Source: Phycisphaerae bacterium (lineage in GTDB: Bacteria > Planctomycetota > Phycisphaerae > Sedimentisphaerales > Anaerohalosphaeraceae). From it: a stretch of 47,853 nucleotides of DNA. Under the pieces are notes generated by a model. That model was not told the DNA's origin, did not search any database, and worked only from the letters and a program-made list of their open reading frames with translations. Positions 16,942-24,693 of the stretch are shown piece by piece. The translations under genes were made by a program, and so were the position numbers. Position 1 is the stretch's first letter, and each line of letters begins with the position of its first letter. The DNA is taken from positions 1-47,853 of the forward strand of contig JACZKQ010000192.1 in NCBI GenBank assembly GCA_014859965.1, given 5' to 3'.

Positions 16942-17391
16942 TTAGACGCTGATTGCCTGTTCCTTTTTGTGGGACATAAACTTTTCACCCATTTCCTCCG
17001 GATCTTCGATGACTTCTCGGGCAGCATCGAATATTTCGGATTCTTCCTCATCGATGTGATGGGCGATCAGTTCCTTGAGAACCGCGATATCCGGCTGCCA
17101 GCGTTCATCCGATACTCCTGCATCTTCGCTGTCCGTTAGAACGCTTCGCGCCGCCCGGTGCTCCTCGATTCCTTCAAACAGGGCGCGTCGCTGCTCTTTG
17201 TCACTGAGCCTGTCGAGTACGTATGGATAGAAATAGTTCTCTTCCGCGGCCATATGAGGCAGCAGTTCCTGCCTCAACTGCGTGAATTGTTTCTGCCTGG
17301 TCTTGCTTGCCCGGTCCGAGCTGGTTTCCAGCTTTTCAAGTATTTCGAGCACTTTCCTGTGGTCCTTCTTGAGCATTTCAAAAATATCCAT
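16942..17391 (-). CDS. Hemerythrin-like HHE cation-binding protein
   Basis: A 149-aa cytoplasmic four-helix protein. Di-iron ligand candidates are H11 (LKKDHRKVLE), H46 and E50 (LLPHMAAEENYFYP), H78 (GIEEHRAARS), and H111/H112 with E116 (LIAHHIDEEESEIF). Members bind oxygen, sense nitric oxide or oxygen, or repair iron-sulfur clusters; the short solitary form does not tell which. The ATG at 17391 has AAAGG 7 nt upstream; an in-frame extension to 17463 lacks support. Neighbours (CheB-type esterase, repeat membrane protein, YihY) suggest a stress-linked island, by inference only. Confidence 0.88.
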   Translation of the reverse strand: MDIFEMLKKDHRKVLEILEKLETSSDRASKTRQKQFTQLRQELLPHMAAEENYFYPYVLDRLSDKEQRRALFEGIEEHRAARSVLTDSEDAGVSDERWQPDIAVLKELIAHHIDEEESEIFDAAREVIEDPEEMGEKFMSHKKEQAISV

Positions 17392-17775
17392 GTGCACACC
17401 TTTCTTTGAATCAGAATTTCTTTGATTGAATGAAATTGCTCCCCTGTATTTCAGCTCCCCCATGTGACCGTCGCCACCGTCAGCACGTCGGTGAATAGCT
17501 TAGGTAACTTTAGCAGTTAATTGGCAGACGCGCGTGCTTGCGGACAGCATCACATGATCAGCAAAATGCTCTCCTGCGTGAGCGAACGCCTGAAAAGATT
17601 GAGCAAAATAGTCCTTCGGAGTTGATTCGATATGAGCGAAATGGTCAAGGGCCCATACCGGATTTCCGGGATTCGACGGCGCCGCCTGTTTGCAGGCCGC
17701 CGGATTGAAGCCGGTGTGGATGAATGGGGCAAAAAACAGAACGGCGAGAAATCACTTTTGAAAAGGAGAGGCACT
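17392..17775. other. Divergent intergenic region, hemerythrin-like / repeat membrane protein
   Basis: 384 bp without a supported gene. The forward frame of the repeat protein is open back to 17632, but that extension is basic, lacks a ribosome binding site and would hide the signal-like helix. On the minus strand two ATCAAAGAAA-like copies lie just upstream of the hemerythrin ribosome binding site. No clear promoter found. Confidence 0.4.
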
Positions 17776-19506
17776 ATGGCACGCAAAGTACGTTTGGTAA
17801 TCATCGCAGCAATCTTCATAGCGTCGGCCGCGTCGGTAACCTATGGTCAGCCGGTGTTCATCACGCGTGACACCACAGTGGACCCGGCGGAGTCCAATCT
17901 CTTTCTCGCCGTGATTGTAGGCCTCATCCTGGCCGTGGCCTTTGAGATGATCCTCACGCATTTGTCGGTCGCGGCGGGTATCAGCATGGTCGGACCTTTG
18001 GATGAGCCCGGCGAAAAAGACCGCGGCGGCGACGAGGGCGAACAGATCTACATGCGAACCGCTCATAAGTTCAGCCATGCCTTTGGCGTCTGGTCGCTGA
18101 TCACAGCCACTATCTCGCTGTTCGCCGCCAGTTGGTTCGCGGTGCAACTGGCCGGCACGCAGGACGCGTTCTACGGGCTGGTTCTGGGGCTGGCCATTTG
18201 GGGGCTGTTCTATCTGCTCATGAGCGTACTGGAGACGGCGACGGTCTCTTCGCTAATTGGTTCTTTGACACGGACTGCCGTAAGCGGTTTACAGTCCGTG
18301 TACCAGGCAACGGCCAGCGTACTTTCCAAATCGCCCGAGGACCGAATTGCCGACAGCGCCAAAGATATCACTGCATCCATCAAGCAGGAACTTTTCGGCG
18401 ACATGGACGCCGGAGACATGCGGCACAAAATAGAAGAGTATATCCAGCAGATTAAGCCCATGGACGCCAGACAAATGAAGAAGGAGCTTGCCGAACTGCT
18501 CGACGATGTCGAGCTCCGCATTATCGCCGAGCACGAGGGCGGCCCTCTCGCCGACGTCAACGAAATTACGGCACGGCTGGAGACGAGCGGTAAAATGAGC
18601 AAAGAAAAGGCCCGCTCGATGGCACAGGGGTTCAGCCATGCGGTGGACATGGTCGGTGAAGAGTACCGGTCCGGCAAGCGTCCGGCCGACAAAGCCTCCG
18701 ACGCGGCCATGAAGGCCGCCGGTTTGTCCGATCAGCAGATCAAGGCCACCCACGAAAAGATAGAGCGCTATCTCCGCGAAACGCGCCGCGAAGAACTCGA
18801 CCCGGAACACATCAAGGCCGATATCGAAAAGCTGTTTAAGAGCCCCGGCGAGGGTATTGAGGCACTCAAAGATCGCCTGTCCCACATTGACCGATCCACT
18901 ATCGCCTCCGTTATTACCTCACGAACGGATATCTCGGGCAATAAGGCGGACAAAATCGCCGATACGGTGTGGCAGCAAATCGAAAGGCTCCGCGGGGTTC
19001 CCGAAGAGGCCAAGGCAGGCGCTGCCGACAAGAAGGCGGGCCTACAGGACAAAATGGACGCAGAAGTCGAAGGTGTCAAAGCCAAGCTCCAGCACTACAT
19101 GGATTCGCTTGGCCAGCCGGAACTGCGATATGAGGGTGTCAAGCATGACGTGCAATTGCTTTTCCACGACCCGAAAGCCGGGGCGGACGCACTCCTGCAG
19201 CGTCTCAAGGCAATGGATCGCGACACGCTCAAGGCCGTCATCGCCTCCCGACACGACATTTCCGAGGAAGACGCCGAACAGATCGTCAGCCGTATGGAGG
19301 AGGCCCGCGACGATACAATCACCAAAGCCGAGCAGATGAAAAACCAGATACAAGAGAAGGTTCAGCACGCACGCGAACGCGTCCTCCACGAGGCCGAGGA
19401 GGCCCGCCAGACCGCCAGCGCAGCGGCGTGGTGGACATTCGGCTCGGCTTTAGTTTCCGCGGCCGCGGCCGTCGTCGGCGGAATGCTCGCAGTCGAATAC
19501 TTCTAA
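17776..19506 (+). CDS. Membrane protein with three internal helical repeats, function unknown
   Basis: A 576-aa protein. A signal-like helix (7-24) is followed by membrane helices at about 41-65, 106-126 and 132-152. The long soluble part holds three related units (about 218-295, 328-405 and 437-510). The two clearest share the pattern D(I/V)xxLFxxP..G..AL..RL..(I/M)DR.T(I/L)..VI.SR.DIS...A..I. A charged helix (511-548) leads to a C-terminal Gly/Ala-rich hydrophobic segment (AAWWTFGSALVSAAAAVVGG). AGGAG lies 8 nt before the ATG at 17776. I recall similar DISEEEA-type repeats in cyanobacterial membrane proteins of unknown role. A strong terminator follows, so the downstream YihY gene is probably separately expressed. 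The repeat could bind protein or nucleic acid; not known. Confidence 0.8.
   Translation: MARKVRLVIIAAIFIASAASVTYGQPVFITRDTTVDPAESNLFLAVIVGLILAVAFEMILTHLSVAAGISMVGPLDEPGEKDRGGDEGEQIYMRTAHKFSHAFGVWSLITATISLFAASWFAVQLAGTQDAFYGLVLGLAIWGLFYLLMSVLETATVSSLIGSLTRTAVSGLQSVYQATASVLSKSPEDRIADSAKDITASIKQELFGDMDAGDMRHKIEEYIQQIKPMDARQMKKELAELLDDVELRIIAEHEGGPLADVNEITARLETSGKMSKEKARSMAQGFSHAVDMVGEEYRSGKRPADKASDAAMKAAGLSDQQIKATHEKIERYLRETRREELDPEHIKADIEKLFKSPGEGIEALKDRLSHIDRSTIASVITSRTDISGNKADKIADTVWQQIERLRGVPEEAKAGAADKKAGLQDKMDAEVEGVKAKLQHYMDSLGQPELRYEGVKHDVQLLFHDPKAGADALLQRLKAMDRDTLKAVIASRHDISEEDAEQIVSRMEEARDDTITKAEQMKNQIQEKVQHARERVLHEAEEARQTASAAAWWTFGSALVSAAAAVVGGMLAVEYF
18427..19305 (+). repeat. Three intragenic repeats coding for ~75-aa helical units
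   Basis: Units at about 18427-18660, 18757-18990 and 19084-19305. Copies two and three align along most of their length at protein level (e.g. SRTDISGNKADKIAD with SRHDISEEDAEQIVS); copy one is divergent (LETSGKMSKEKARSMAQ). DNA identity is low, so the duplication is old. Confidence 0.65.
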
Positions 19507-19516
19507 TCGAGTGTCG

Positions 19517-19546
19517 CAGCGTCCCGGCCCCACAGCCGGGACGCTG
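19517..19546 (+). terminator. Rho-independent terminator after the repeat membrane protein
   Basis: CAGCGTCCCGG (19517-19527) pairs perfectly with CCGGGACGCTG (19536-19546), with one more C-G pair possible inside; TTTTCC follows. It lies 10 bp after the stop codon. Confidence 0.85.
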
Positions 19547-19605
19547 TTTTCCTCTCTGGCCGACAAAATAGTAGTCCGGCCTCCGTGGCAAACCGGAACA
19601 ACGCG

Positions 19606-20490
19606 ATGAAAACCCTATGGCAGGCGACGAAGGAGGCGGTGAAAAGTTTTCTGCAGGATGACGCCGTTATTCTGGCAGCCGCCCTGGCGTTCTTCGCCAT
19701 GTTGTCCCTGGCGCCGCTGCTGGTCCTCCTGGTCACCATCGGGGCCTATATCGGCCCGGAAAATCAGCAGCAGATAGTGCATCACGTTCAGGCCGCGCTG
19801 GGGCCCCCCGCCGGCGACGCTCTGCAGCACATGCTCGACAACGCCAAAGCCCACAAGGTCGCCGCCACCTGGTCGGCCGTCGTCGGCATCGTTTCCGTAC
19901 TGGTCGGTGCAACCATCGTTTTCGCCCATCTCCAGGCATCGCTCAACCGCGCATTTCACGTCCGGACAAAGACCGGCCTCATCACCGGCTGGTTTTACAA
20001 ACGCGGACTGTCTCTTCTGATGGTGATTGGCATAGGCGTTTTGCTGGTGGCTTCACTGGTGCTCAGTTCCATTGTCGCCGCACTGTCTCCAGATGTTGCA
20101 ATTCTATCCAACACGACTGATTTTCTGCTCTCGCTGGTCCTGTTCATGCTCGTTTTTGCGCTCATGTACAAAACTCTGCCGGACGTGCATATCGCGTGGA
20201 AAGATGTGTGGATCGGCAGTCTGATTACGGCCGTCCTGTTCGTGACCGCCAAGTGGTTGATTGCCAAATACCTGGCCCACCAGGTAGCCGCCTCTGTTTA
20301 CGGAGCAGCCGGCTCGCTCTTTGTGCTCCTGCTCTGGGCGTTCTACTCCGGCATCGTTATCCTCTTCGGAGCCGAACTGACGCAGGCTTATACGGAATGC
20401 TGCGGCACGCCGGTCCAGCCGAACCAGTTCGCCGAATGGGACGACGCCGCAGCCAGAAAACACGCCGCCAAAAACGCCAAACCGCAATAA
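19606..20490 (+). CDS. YihY/virulence factor BrkB family membrane protein
   Basis: A 294-aa protein with six predicted membrane helices in the YihY arrangement. Family landmarks include DDAVILAAALAFFAMLSLAPL near the N-terminus (usual form: D.a..lAaaLaYy.llSLaPl), a RAFHVRTKTG segment, KTLPDVHIAWKDVWIGS and a last helix with YGAAGSLFVLLLWAFYSG, followed by FGAELTQAY. The older name ribonuclease BN is a misassignment for this family; its transport or other role is not settled. Start at the ATG 19606 is preferred over the GTG at 19585, although neither has a strong ribosome binding site. It follows a terminator, so it needs its own promoter, which I could not identify. Confidence 0.85.
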   Translation: MKTLWQATKEAVKSFLQDDAVILAAALAFFAMLSLAPLLVLLVTIGAYIGPENQQQIVHHVQAALGPPAGDALQHMLDNAKAHKVAATWSAVVGIVSVLVGATIVFAHLQASLNRAFHVRTKTGLITGWFYKRGLSLLMVIGIGVLLVASLVLSSIVAALSPDVAILSNTTDFLLSLVLFMLVFALMYKTLPDVHIAWKDVWIGSLITAVLFVTAKWLIAKYLAHQVAASVYGAAGSLFVLLLWAFYSGIVILFGAELTQAYTECCGTPVQPNQFAEWDDAAARKHAAKNAKPQ

Positions 20491-20707
20491 GAGGCATTGA
20501 ATAACTTACTCAGCCTCCAGGCCACACGTCAAAAAAAAGTTGCACCTTGGGCGCGGGATACGAGGCTGCACAGCGGCAGGTAAAAGACGTAGGCGGGCAG
20601 GGATATGCCGCATCGGCGTGGCGGCTGCAATCTTTCATCAGCCGGCTAATGGAGCGGCGATCAAAACACGTCCGCAGAGGTCGAATTCCGCCCTGACGTC
20701 CGGGCGG

Positions 20708-21418
20708 TTAGAAATCCATGTCACGGAAGGCCACGGGCCTTGCGAGGATTTCCGAGAATATAATCGCCCTTCGTAAGTTGTCCATTTCCCTAAGGTCATC
20801 CAGAGCGGGTGACGGTTGCCGCGCCGCCGCAGGCTCAGCAGGCCGCGCCACGGCGGCTTTGGCGGCGCTGGCCGGCGGGGCAGGCACCTTGGGCTTGCGA
20901 GTGCGGGCGACTTGCTGCCGTTCACTTGCGCGAGGCCACAGCGGTCCATCGACTCGGCTCTCCGCCTGCGGCCTGGCCTGGGCCTCGGCCTTTGCCCGAG
21001 CTTCCGCGATACGCTCCGCCAACGGTTTCGGCGCAGGTGTCGCCAAGAAGGCATCCAGGGTTCTGCGCTGTTGCGGCTGGGCGTGCTGCAGTGTTTCTTC
21101 GGGGACGTGTCGCGGCGTCACCGCCGGCGCGACTTGCGGCATGGGCTTGACTTCAAGGAGTCTCTCAAGTCGAGCGGCCTCCCTTTCGTCTACTTCTCCG
21201 CCCGACCGATCCCAGCCGGAACTTGCCTCATCCAGGGGTTCGTACCGTGGTTCCTCATGAGCAGCCTCTTTCTGCTGCTCCTTTAAATTGGAGCGCATCT
21301 TCACGATCCCGCTGATGGCATACACGATGATGATAAGCACCGGTATAACTATCTCGATCCAATCCCCTTCGAGGTTCGGCCGCCTTGCAGCAAACGGGAT
21401 GTCAAGCAGGCTGATCAT
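20708..21418 (-). CDS. Single-pass membrane protein of unknown function, last gene of nfeD-floA operon
   Basis: A 236-aa protein with one helix (about 22-39, IEIVIPVLIIIVYAISGIV), then a long low-complexity cytoplasmic region rich in Ala, Pro, Glu and Arg, and a more ordered tail (DNLRRAIIFSEILARPVAFRDMDF without its last residues being membrane-like). AGGTGG lies 5 nt before the ATG at 21418; the GTG at 21427 is rejected. It starts 12 bp after floA on the same strand. The tail pattern LRRAI.f.EIL..PVA.R looks like a short conserved motif worth tracking in planctomycete floA neighbourhoods. A partner or adaptor of the flotillin scaffold is an inference from position only. Confidence 0.7.
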   Translation of the reverse strand: MISLLDIPFAARRPNLEGDWIEIVIPVLIIIVYAISGIVKMRSNLKEQQKEAAHEEPRYEPLDEASSGWDRSGGEVDEREAARLERLLEVKPMPQVAPAVTPRHVPEETLQHAQPQQRRTLDAFLATPAPKPLAERIAEARAKAEAQARPQAESRVDGPLWPRASERQQVARTRKPKVPAPPASAAKAAVARPAEPAAARQPSPALDDLREMDNLRRAIIFSEILARPVAFRDMDF

Positions 21419-21430
21419 GCACGCCACCTG

Positions 21431-22459
21431 TCAACTGGAACTGTCTTTCTTCGGCTGGGCTATAGACTCACGCATCGCGGTATCGGCCCCAATGTTCTTA
21501 AGGCGGTAATAGTCCATGATGCCGAGGTTTCCGGCCTTGAAGGCATCGGCGATAGCCAGCGGCACCTTGGCCTCGGCGAGCACCACCTTTGCCCGGTTCT
21601 CCTGCACCAGCGCCCGCATCTCCTGCTCGCGCGCGATCGCCATCGACCGGCGCCGCTCGGCCTCGGCCTTGGCGCGTTCCTGGTCGGCAAGCGCCTGGGC
21701 CTTCTGAAGCTGTGCGCCGATGTTTTCGCCTACATCCACATCCGCGATATCGATAGAGAGAATTTCAAACGCTGTCCCTGCATCGAGCCCTTTGGAAAGC
21801 ACCGCCTTGGAAATATTGTCCGGGTTTTCCAGCACACTCTTGTGGCTGATCGAACTGCCGATGGTGGTCACGATACCCTCGCCGACGCGTGCGATAATCG
21901 TCTCCTCCGTCGCCCCGCCGATCAGGCGGGCGATGTTGGCCCGCACCGTCACCCGGGCCTTGGCCTTAAGTTGAATGCCGTCCTGGGCGACGGCGTCCAC
22001 CGTCTCCTTGCCCTTGGTCGGATCCGGACAGTCGATCACCTTCGGGTTCACGGAAGTCCGCACGGCATCGAGAATATCGCGTCCGGCAAGATCGATGGCG
22101 GTCGCCGTAGCATACGACAGCTCGATATTGGCCCGGTCCGCCGCAATCAGGGCCTTGACGACGTTGAGCACCCGTCCCCCCGCCAGATAGTGGCTTTCGA
22201 GAAACGAGGTGGTAAGGTCCAGTCCCGCCTTCTTCGCCGCGATGCGACTTTCCACAATCGCTCGCGCAGGCACCTTTCGCAGCATCATTCCTATCAGTTC
22301 CAGAATCGACACCGACGCGCCGGACACAAGCGCCTGGATCCACAATCGACCAAACGATAAGGCAATCAGCACAAGGACCAGCGCCACGATGCCCGCGGCA
22401 ATAGACAATCCCACCCTAACCGGCCCCGAAACCGCCAGAAGCACCGACATATCCAACAT
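21431..22459 (-). CDS. floA: Flotillin-like protein FloA
   Basis: A 342-aa SPFH-domain protein. An N-terminal hydrophobic region (about 13-60) anchors it; the SPFH core includes [22 protein letters not shown] and [34 protein letters not shown], close to Bacillus FloA (YqfA). The C-terminal part is a helical region rich in Ala, Glu and Arg ([19 protein letters not shown]). FloA organises functional membrane microdomains in Bacillus. TTG 22474 is rejected in favour of ATG 22459, with AGGGG 7 nt upstream. It lies 23 bp after the short NfeD gene and 12 bp before the hypothetical gene, in the classical nfeD-floA order. Confidence 0.95.
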   Translation of the reverse strand: MLDMSVLLAVSGPVRVGLSIAAGIVALVLVLIALSFGRLWIQALVSGASVSILELIGMMLRKVPARAIVESRIAAKKAGLDLTTSFLESHYLAGGRVLNVVKALIAADRANIELSYATATAIDLAGRDILDAVRTSVNPKVIDCPDPTKGKETVDAVAQDGIQLKAKARVTVRANIARLIGGATEETIIARVGEGIVTTIGSSISHKSVLENPDNISKAVLSKGLDAGTAFEILSIDIADVDVGENIGAQLQKAQALADQERAKAEAERRRSMAIAREQEMRALVQENRAKVVLAEAKVPLAIADAFKAGNLGIMDYYRLKNIGADTAMRESIAQPKKDSSS

Positions 22460-22482
22460 GTATTCCCCTTTCAACCTGATTA

Positions 22483-22983
22483 TTAGACTTTTTCAGTCAC
22501 CCGCACCGTCAACTGTGTCCCCTCTACTCGGATCACCTCGACGTGCTTGTCACGTTCAACATAACCCGTCTCGGACACGCATTCCAGCCTTTTTCCATTA
22601 AAATCACACATACCTACCGGCCGGAGGGGCGAAATCACCCGCCCCTCCTGATGCAGCATGCCCTCCAATTGCAGACGATCCGAAATCGCATCACCGCGTC
22701 CGCCCTGGGGTTTCTGCAGAATGAGCACCTTGCCGAGGCCGGTGCGCGGGATCAGGCGATAGCACGTGTACCATACGATCGGCACGACAACGGCCGCCAC
22801 TCCGGTGCCGATCCAGCCTGTTGCTGCGCCGAACTCAAAGCAGATCATGATCCCGCCGGCCAAGGCGCCAATCGCCATCACCGTCAGCAGCCCGAAACTG
22901 GGCACAAAAATCTCCAGCACCAGCATGACGGCACAGACAATGAACAAAAATATAGCGAAGGCAATCCAGAGAATCGGATTCAT
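22483..22983 (-). CDS. Short NfeD-family membrane protein
   Basis: A 166-aa protein. Helices at about 5-26, 30-50 and 55-75 include [13 protein letters not shown], the signature at the start of NfeD membrane domains. The C-terminal OB-fold domain (about 110-166) contains [23 protein letters not shown] and [14 protein letters not shown]. It lacks the protease domain found in the long paralogue directly upstream, matching the NfeD1b/short form. Such proteins partner flotillin-like proteins. The frame is open upstream to 23097, overlapping the long nfeD gene, but ATG 22983 lies just 13 bp after that gene's stop with GGA 9 nt before it. Confidence 0.88.
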   Translation of the reverse strand: MNPILWIAFAIFLFIVCAVMLVLEIFVPSFGLLTVMAIGALAGGIMICFEFGAATGWIGTGVAAVVVPIVWYTCYRLIPRTGLGKVLILQKPQGGRGDAISDRLQLEGMLHQEGRVISPLRPVGMCDFNGKRLECVSETGYVERDKHVEVIRVEGTQLTVRVTEKV

Positions 22984-22996
22984 AGTTAATGTCCGC

Positions 22997-24565
22997 TTAA
23001 CACGCCTTGACCACGACGCGGTTTCCGTGTATTTCGAGAATTTCCACCTGAGCACCTTCTCCCACAAACTCACCCTGTGAAACAACATCGACCACAAGGT
23101 CGTCGAATCGCGCCTGCCCCGCCGGCCGCAGTGTCGACACCACCCGCCCGCACTGCCCGACGGCTAACGTCAAACCGGCCGCACGTCGTCCGCCGCTGGC
23201 GACCACTGGAAGCTGCTCACCCCTGGGCGCCGCTGCCAGCTTTATTCCGGCGAATAGCCCCGATTCAGGCAGGTAATGCACCAGAATCGCCGCCGCAATA
23301 AGAAACCCGATAAATCCGGCGGTCAACCCCGTCAGCCCGTTCAGGAACATATCCCACTCGACAGGGCCGCGCGGCAGCGGGACCTCGCCGGGGGCGTTAG
23401 GAATCAGCATGCCGAGGATGCCCACCAGGATAAAAATGATTCCGGTAATGCCGGCAATGCCGAACCCGGGAATGACAAATATTTCCACAAGCAGCAGCAC
23501 CAGACCCACAACGAATATCGCGATATCCAGCCAGTTGGCCATGCCCACAAGGTACTTGCTGCCGACGATAATCACAATCGCGATGACTGCGACGAGGCCC
23601 GGCAGGCCGACGCCGGGTGTATTCAATTCAAGGTAAACGCCCAGCATGGCCAGCATCACCAGGACCGCCATCACAGTCGGCGAGTTTATCCAGCGAACCA
23701 TCTGCTCCGACCAGAGCGGCTCGAGGACCGGCACGTCGGGCGAAAATTTGATGCCGTCGCGCTGCTCCAGAAAAGCCAAAGCCTCCTGGCGACTTTCAAC
23801 CACTGCTCTTGCCACACCGTACTCAAGTGCTCTGGCAGCCGTGAGTGTAAGGATCTGATCGTCGCGCACCACAAGCTCTTTGTTTTCGAGGTCATATTCC
23901 GAATCCTCTTTGGGCAGGTCGTTGGTCTCGAAGAATTCATACTTTCCGGTTTCCAGATTCTGGACCCGATAAACTTCGAGCTGCACTGAGACCATCGCCC
24001 TCAGAAGCGGCTCCGGATAGCCGTTCGCTTCAGCGGCCCGCGTGAAGATTGCCCGGATGAAGCTCTCCGCTTTTTCTCGCTCGACACCCTCCAGCGTCCC
24101 GCCCATGGTAATCGGCGCACTATCGCCGATTGTCGTGTTCTGCCGCATAATGATGTCCTGGCAACTGACGCTGATCATGGCGCCGGCCGAAATCGCCTTC
24201 TTTGTGACGTAGGCGACGGTATGCACCTTCTGCTTCAGTTCGAGGATGAAAAAGGTCGAAATGTCATCGGCGGACTTGACCAGTCCCCCGTATGTGTCAA
24301 TCTCGAAAATAATATGCGTTGCGCCCATGGCAATCGCCTCTTCGGATCGGCGCAGTATCGACGCGTAGAGGCCGTCGTCGATCATGTCTTCACAGGGAAT
24401 GACTACCGCCATGTGCTTTTGCGACTGGCCCACCTCCGCGTCGGGTGTTTCAACCGGGGCCTCAGGCTGCGCATACACCGTCGGCCTGCCGCACGCCAGA
24501 AGAGCCCACGCCAAGAGGCCCACGGCGGCCAATCCTGTCACAAATCGTTGATTCAGGCTTTGCAT
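22997..24565 (-). CDS. nfeD: Long NfeD protein with ClpP-class serine protease domain
   Basis: A 522-aa membrane protein. The N-terminal export signal ends in LLAWALLACG, possibly a lipobox cysteine (lgt is also in this window). A ClpP/SppA-like domain follows (about 50-270): HIIFEIDTYGG, AISAGAMISVSC with candidate nucleophile Ser, and TIGDSAPI. Then come several membrane helices with LEIFVIPGFGIAGITG, and a C-terminal OB-fold domain (GRVVSTLRPAGQARFDD...). This is the NfeD1a architecture: a membrane protease linked to SPFH proteins. ATGs at 24571 and 24565 are both in frame with no ribosome binding site; promoter position favours the second as a leaderless start. First gene of the nfeD-nfeD-floA-hypothetical operon. 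Confidence 0.9.
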   Translation of the reverse strand: MQSLNQRFVTGLAAVGLLAWALLACGRPTVYAQPEAPVETPDAEVGQSQKHMAVVIPCEDMIDDGLYASILRRSEEAIAMGATHIIFEIDTYGGLVKSADDISTFFILELKQKVHTVAYVTKKAISAGAMISVSCQDIIMRQNTTIGDSAPITMGGTLEGVEREKAESFIRAIFTRAAEANGYPEPLLRAMVSVQLEVYRVQNLETGKYEFFETNDLPKEDSEYDLENKELVVRDDQILTLTAARALEYGVARAVVESRQEALAFLEQRDGIKFSPDVPVLEPLWSEQMVRWINSPTVMAVLVMLAMLGVYLELNTPGVGLPGLVAVIAIVIIVGSKYLVGMANWLDIAIFVVGLVLLLVEIFVIPGFGIAGITGIIFILVGILGMLIPNAPGEVPLPRGPVEWDMFLNGLTGLTAGFIGFLIAAAILVHYLPESGLFAGIKLAAAPRGEQLPVVASGGRRAAGLTLAVGQCGRVVSTLRPAGQARFDDLVVDVVSQGEFVGEGAQVEILEIHGNRVVVKAC

Positions 24566-24573
24566 ACTCATGA

Positions 24574-24604
24574 ATTTTAGACTTGCCAACCATTTATGGC
24601 AAGT
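24574..24604 (-). promoter_or_regulatory. Candidate nfeD-floA promoter overlapped by a perfect palindrome
   Basis: On the minus strand TTGCCA (24602-24597), a 17-nt spacer and TAAAAT (24579-24574) form a good sigma-70-like promoter ending 8 nt before ATG 24565. An inverted repeat, ACTTGCCA (24581-24588) and TGGCAAGT (24597-24604) with an 8-nt centre, covers the -35 and spacer. It looks like an operator for a repressor. Confidence 0.5.
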
Positions 24605-24693
24605 GCATTCTTTAAGCTTCGGCAAACAGCACTCCGCCGGATGATATCAACAGCCAACGTCTGTGTATCGGGCCGGTCTTAGCCCGGCATGAA

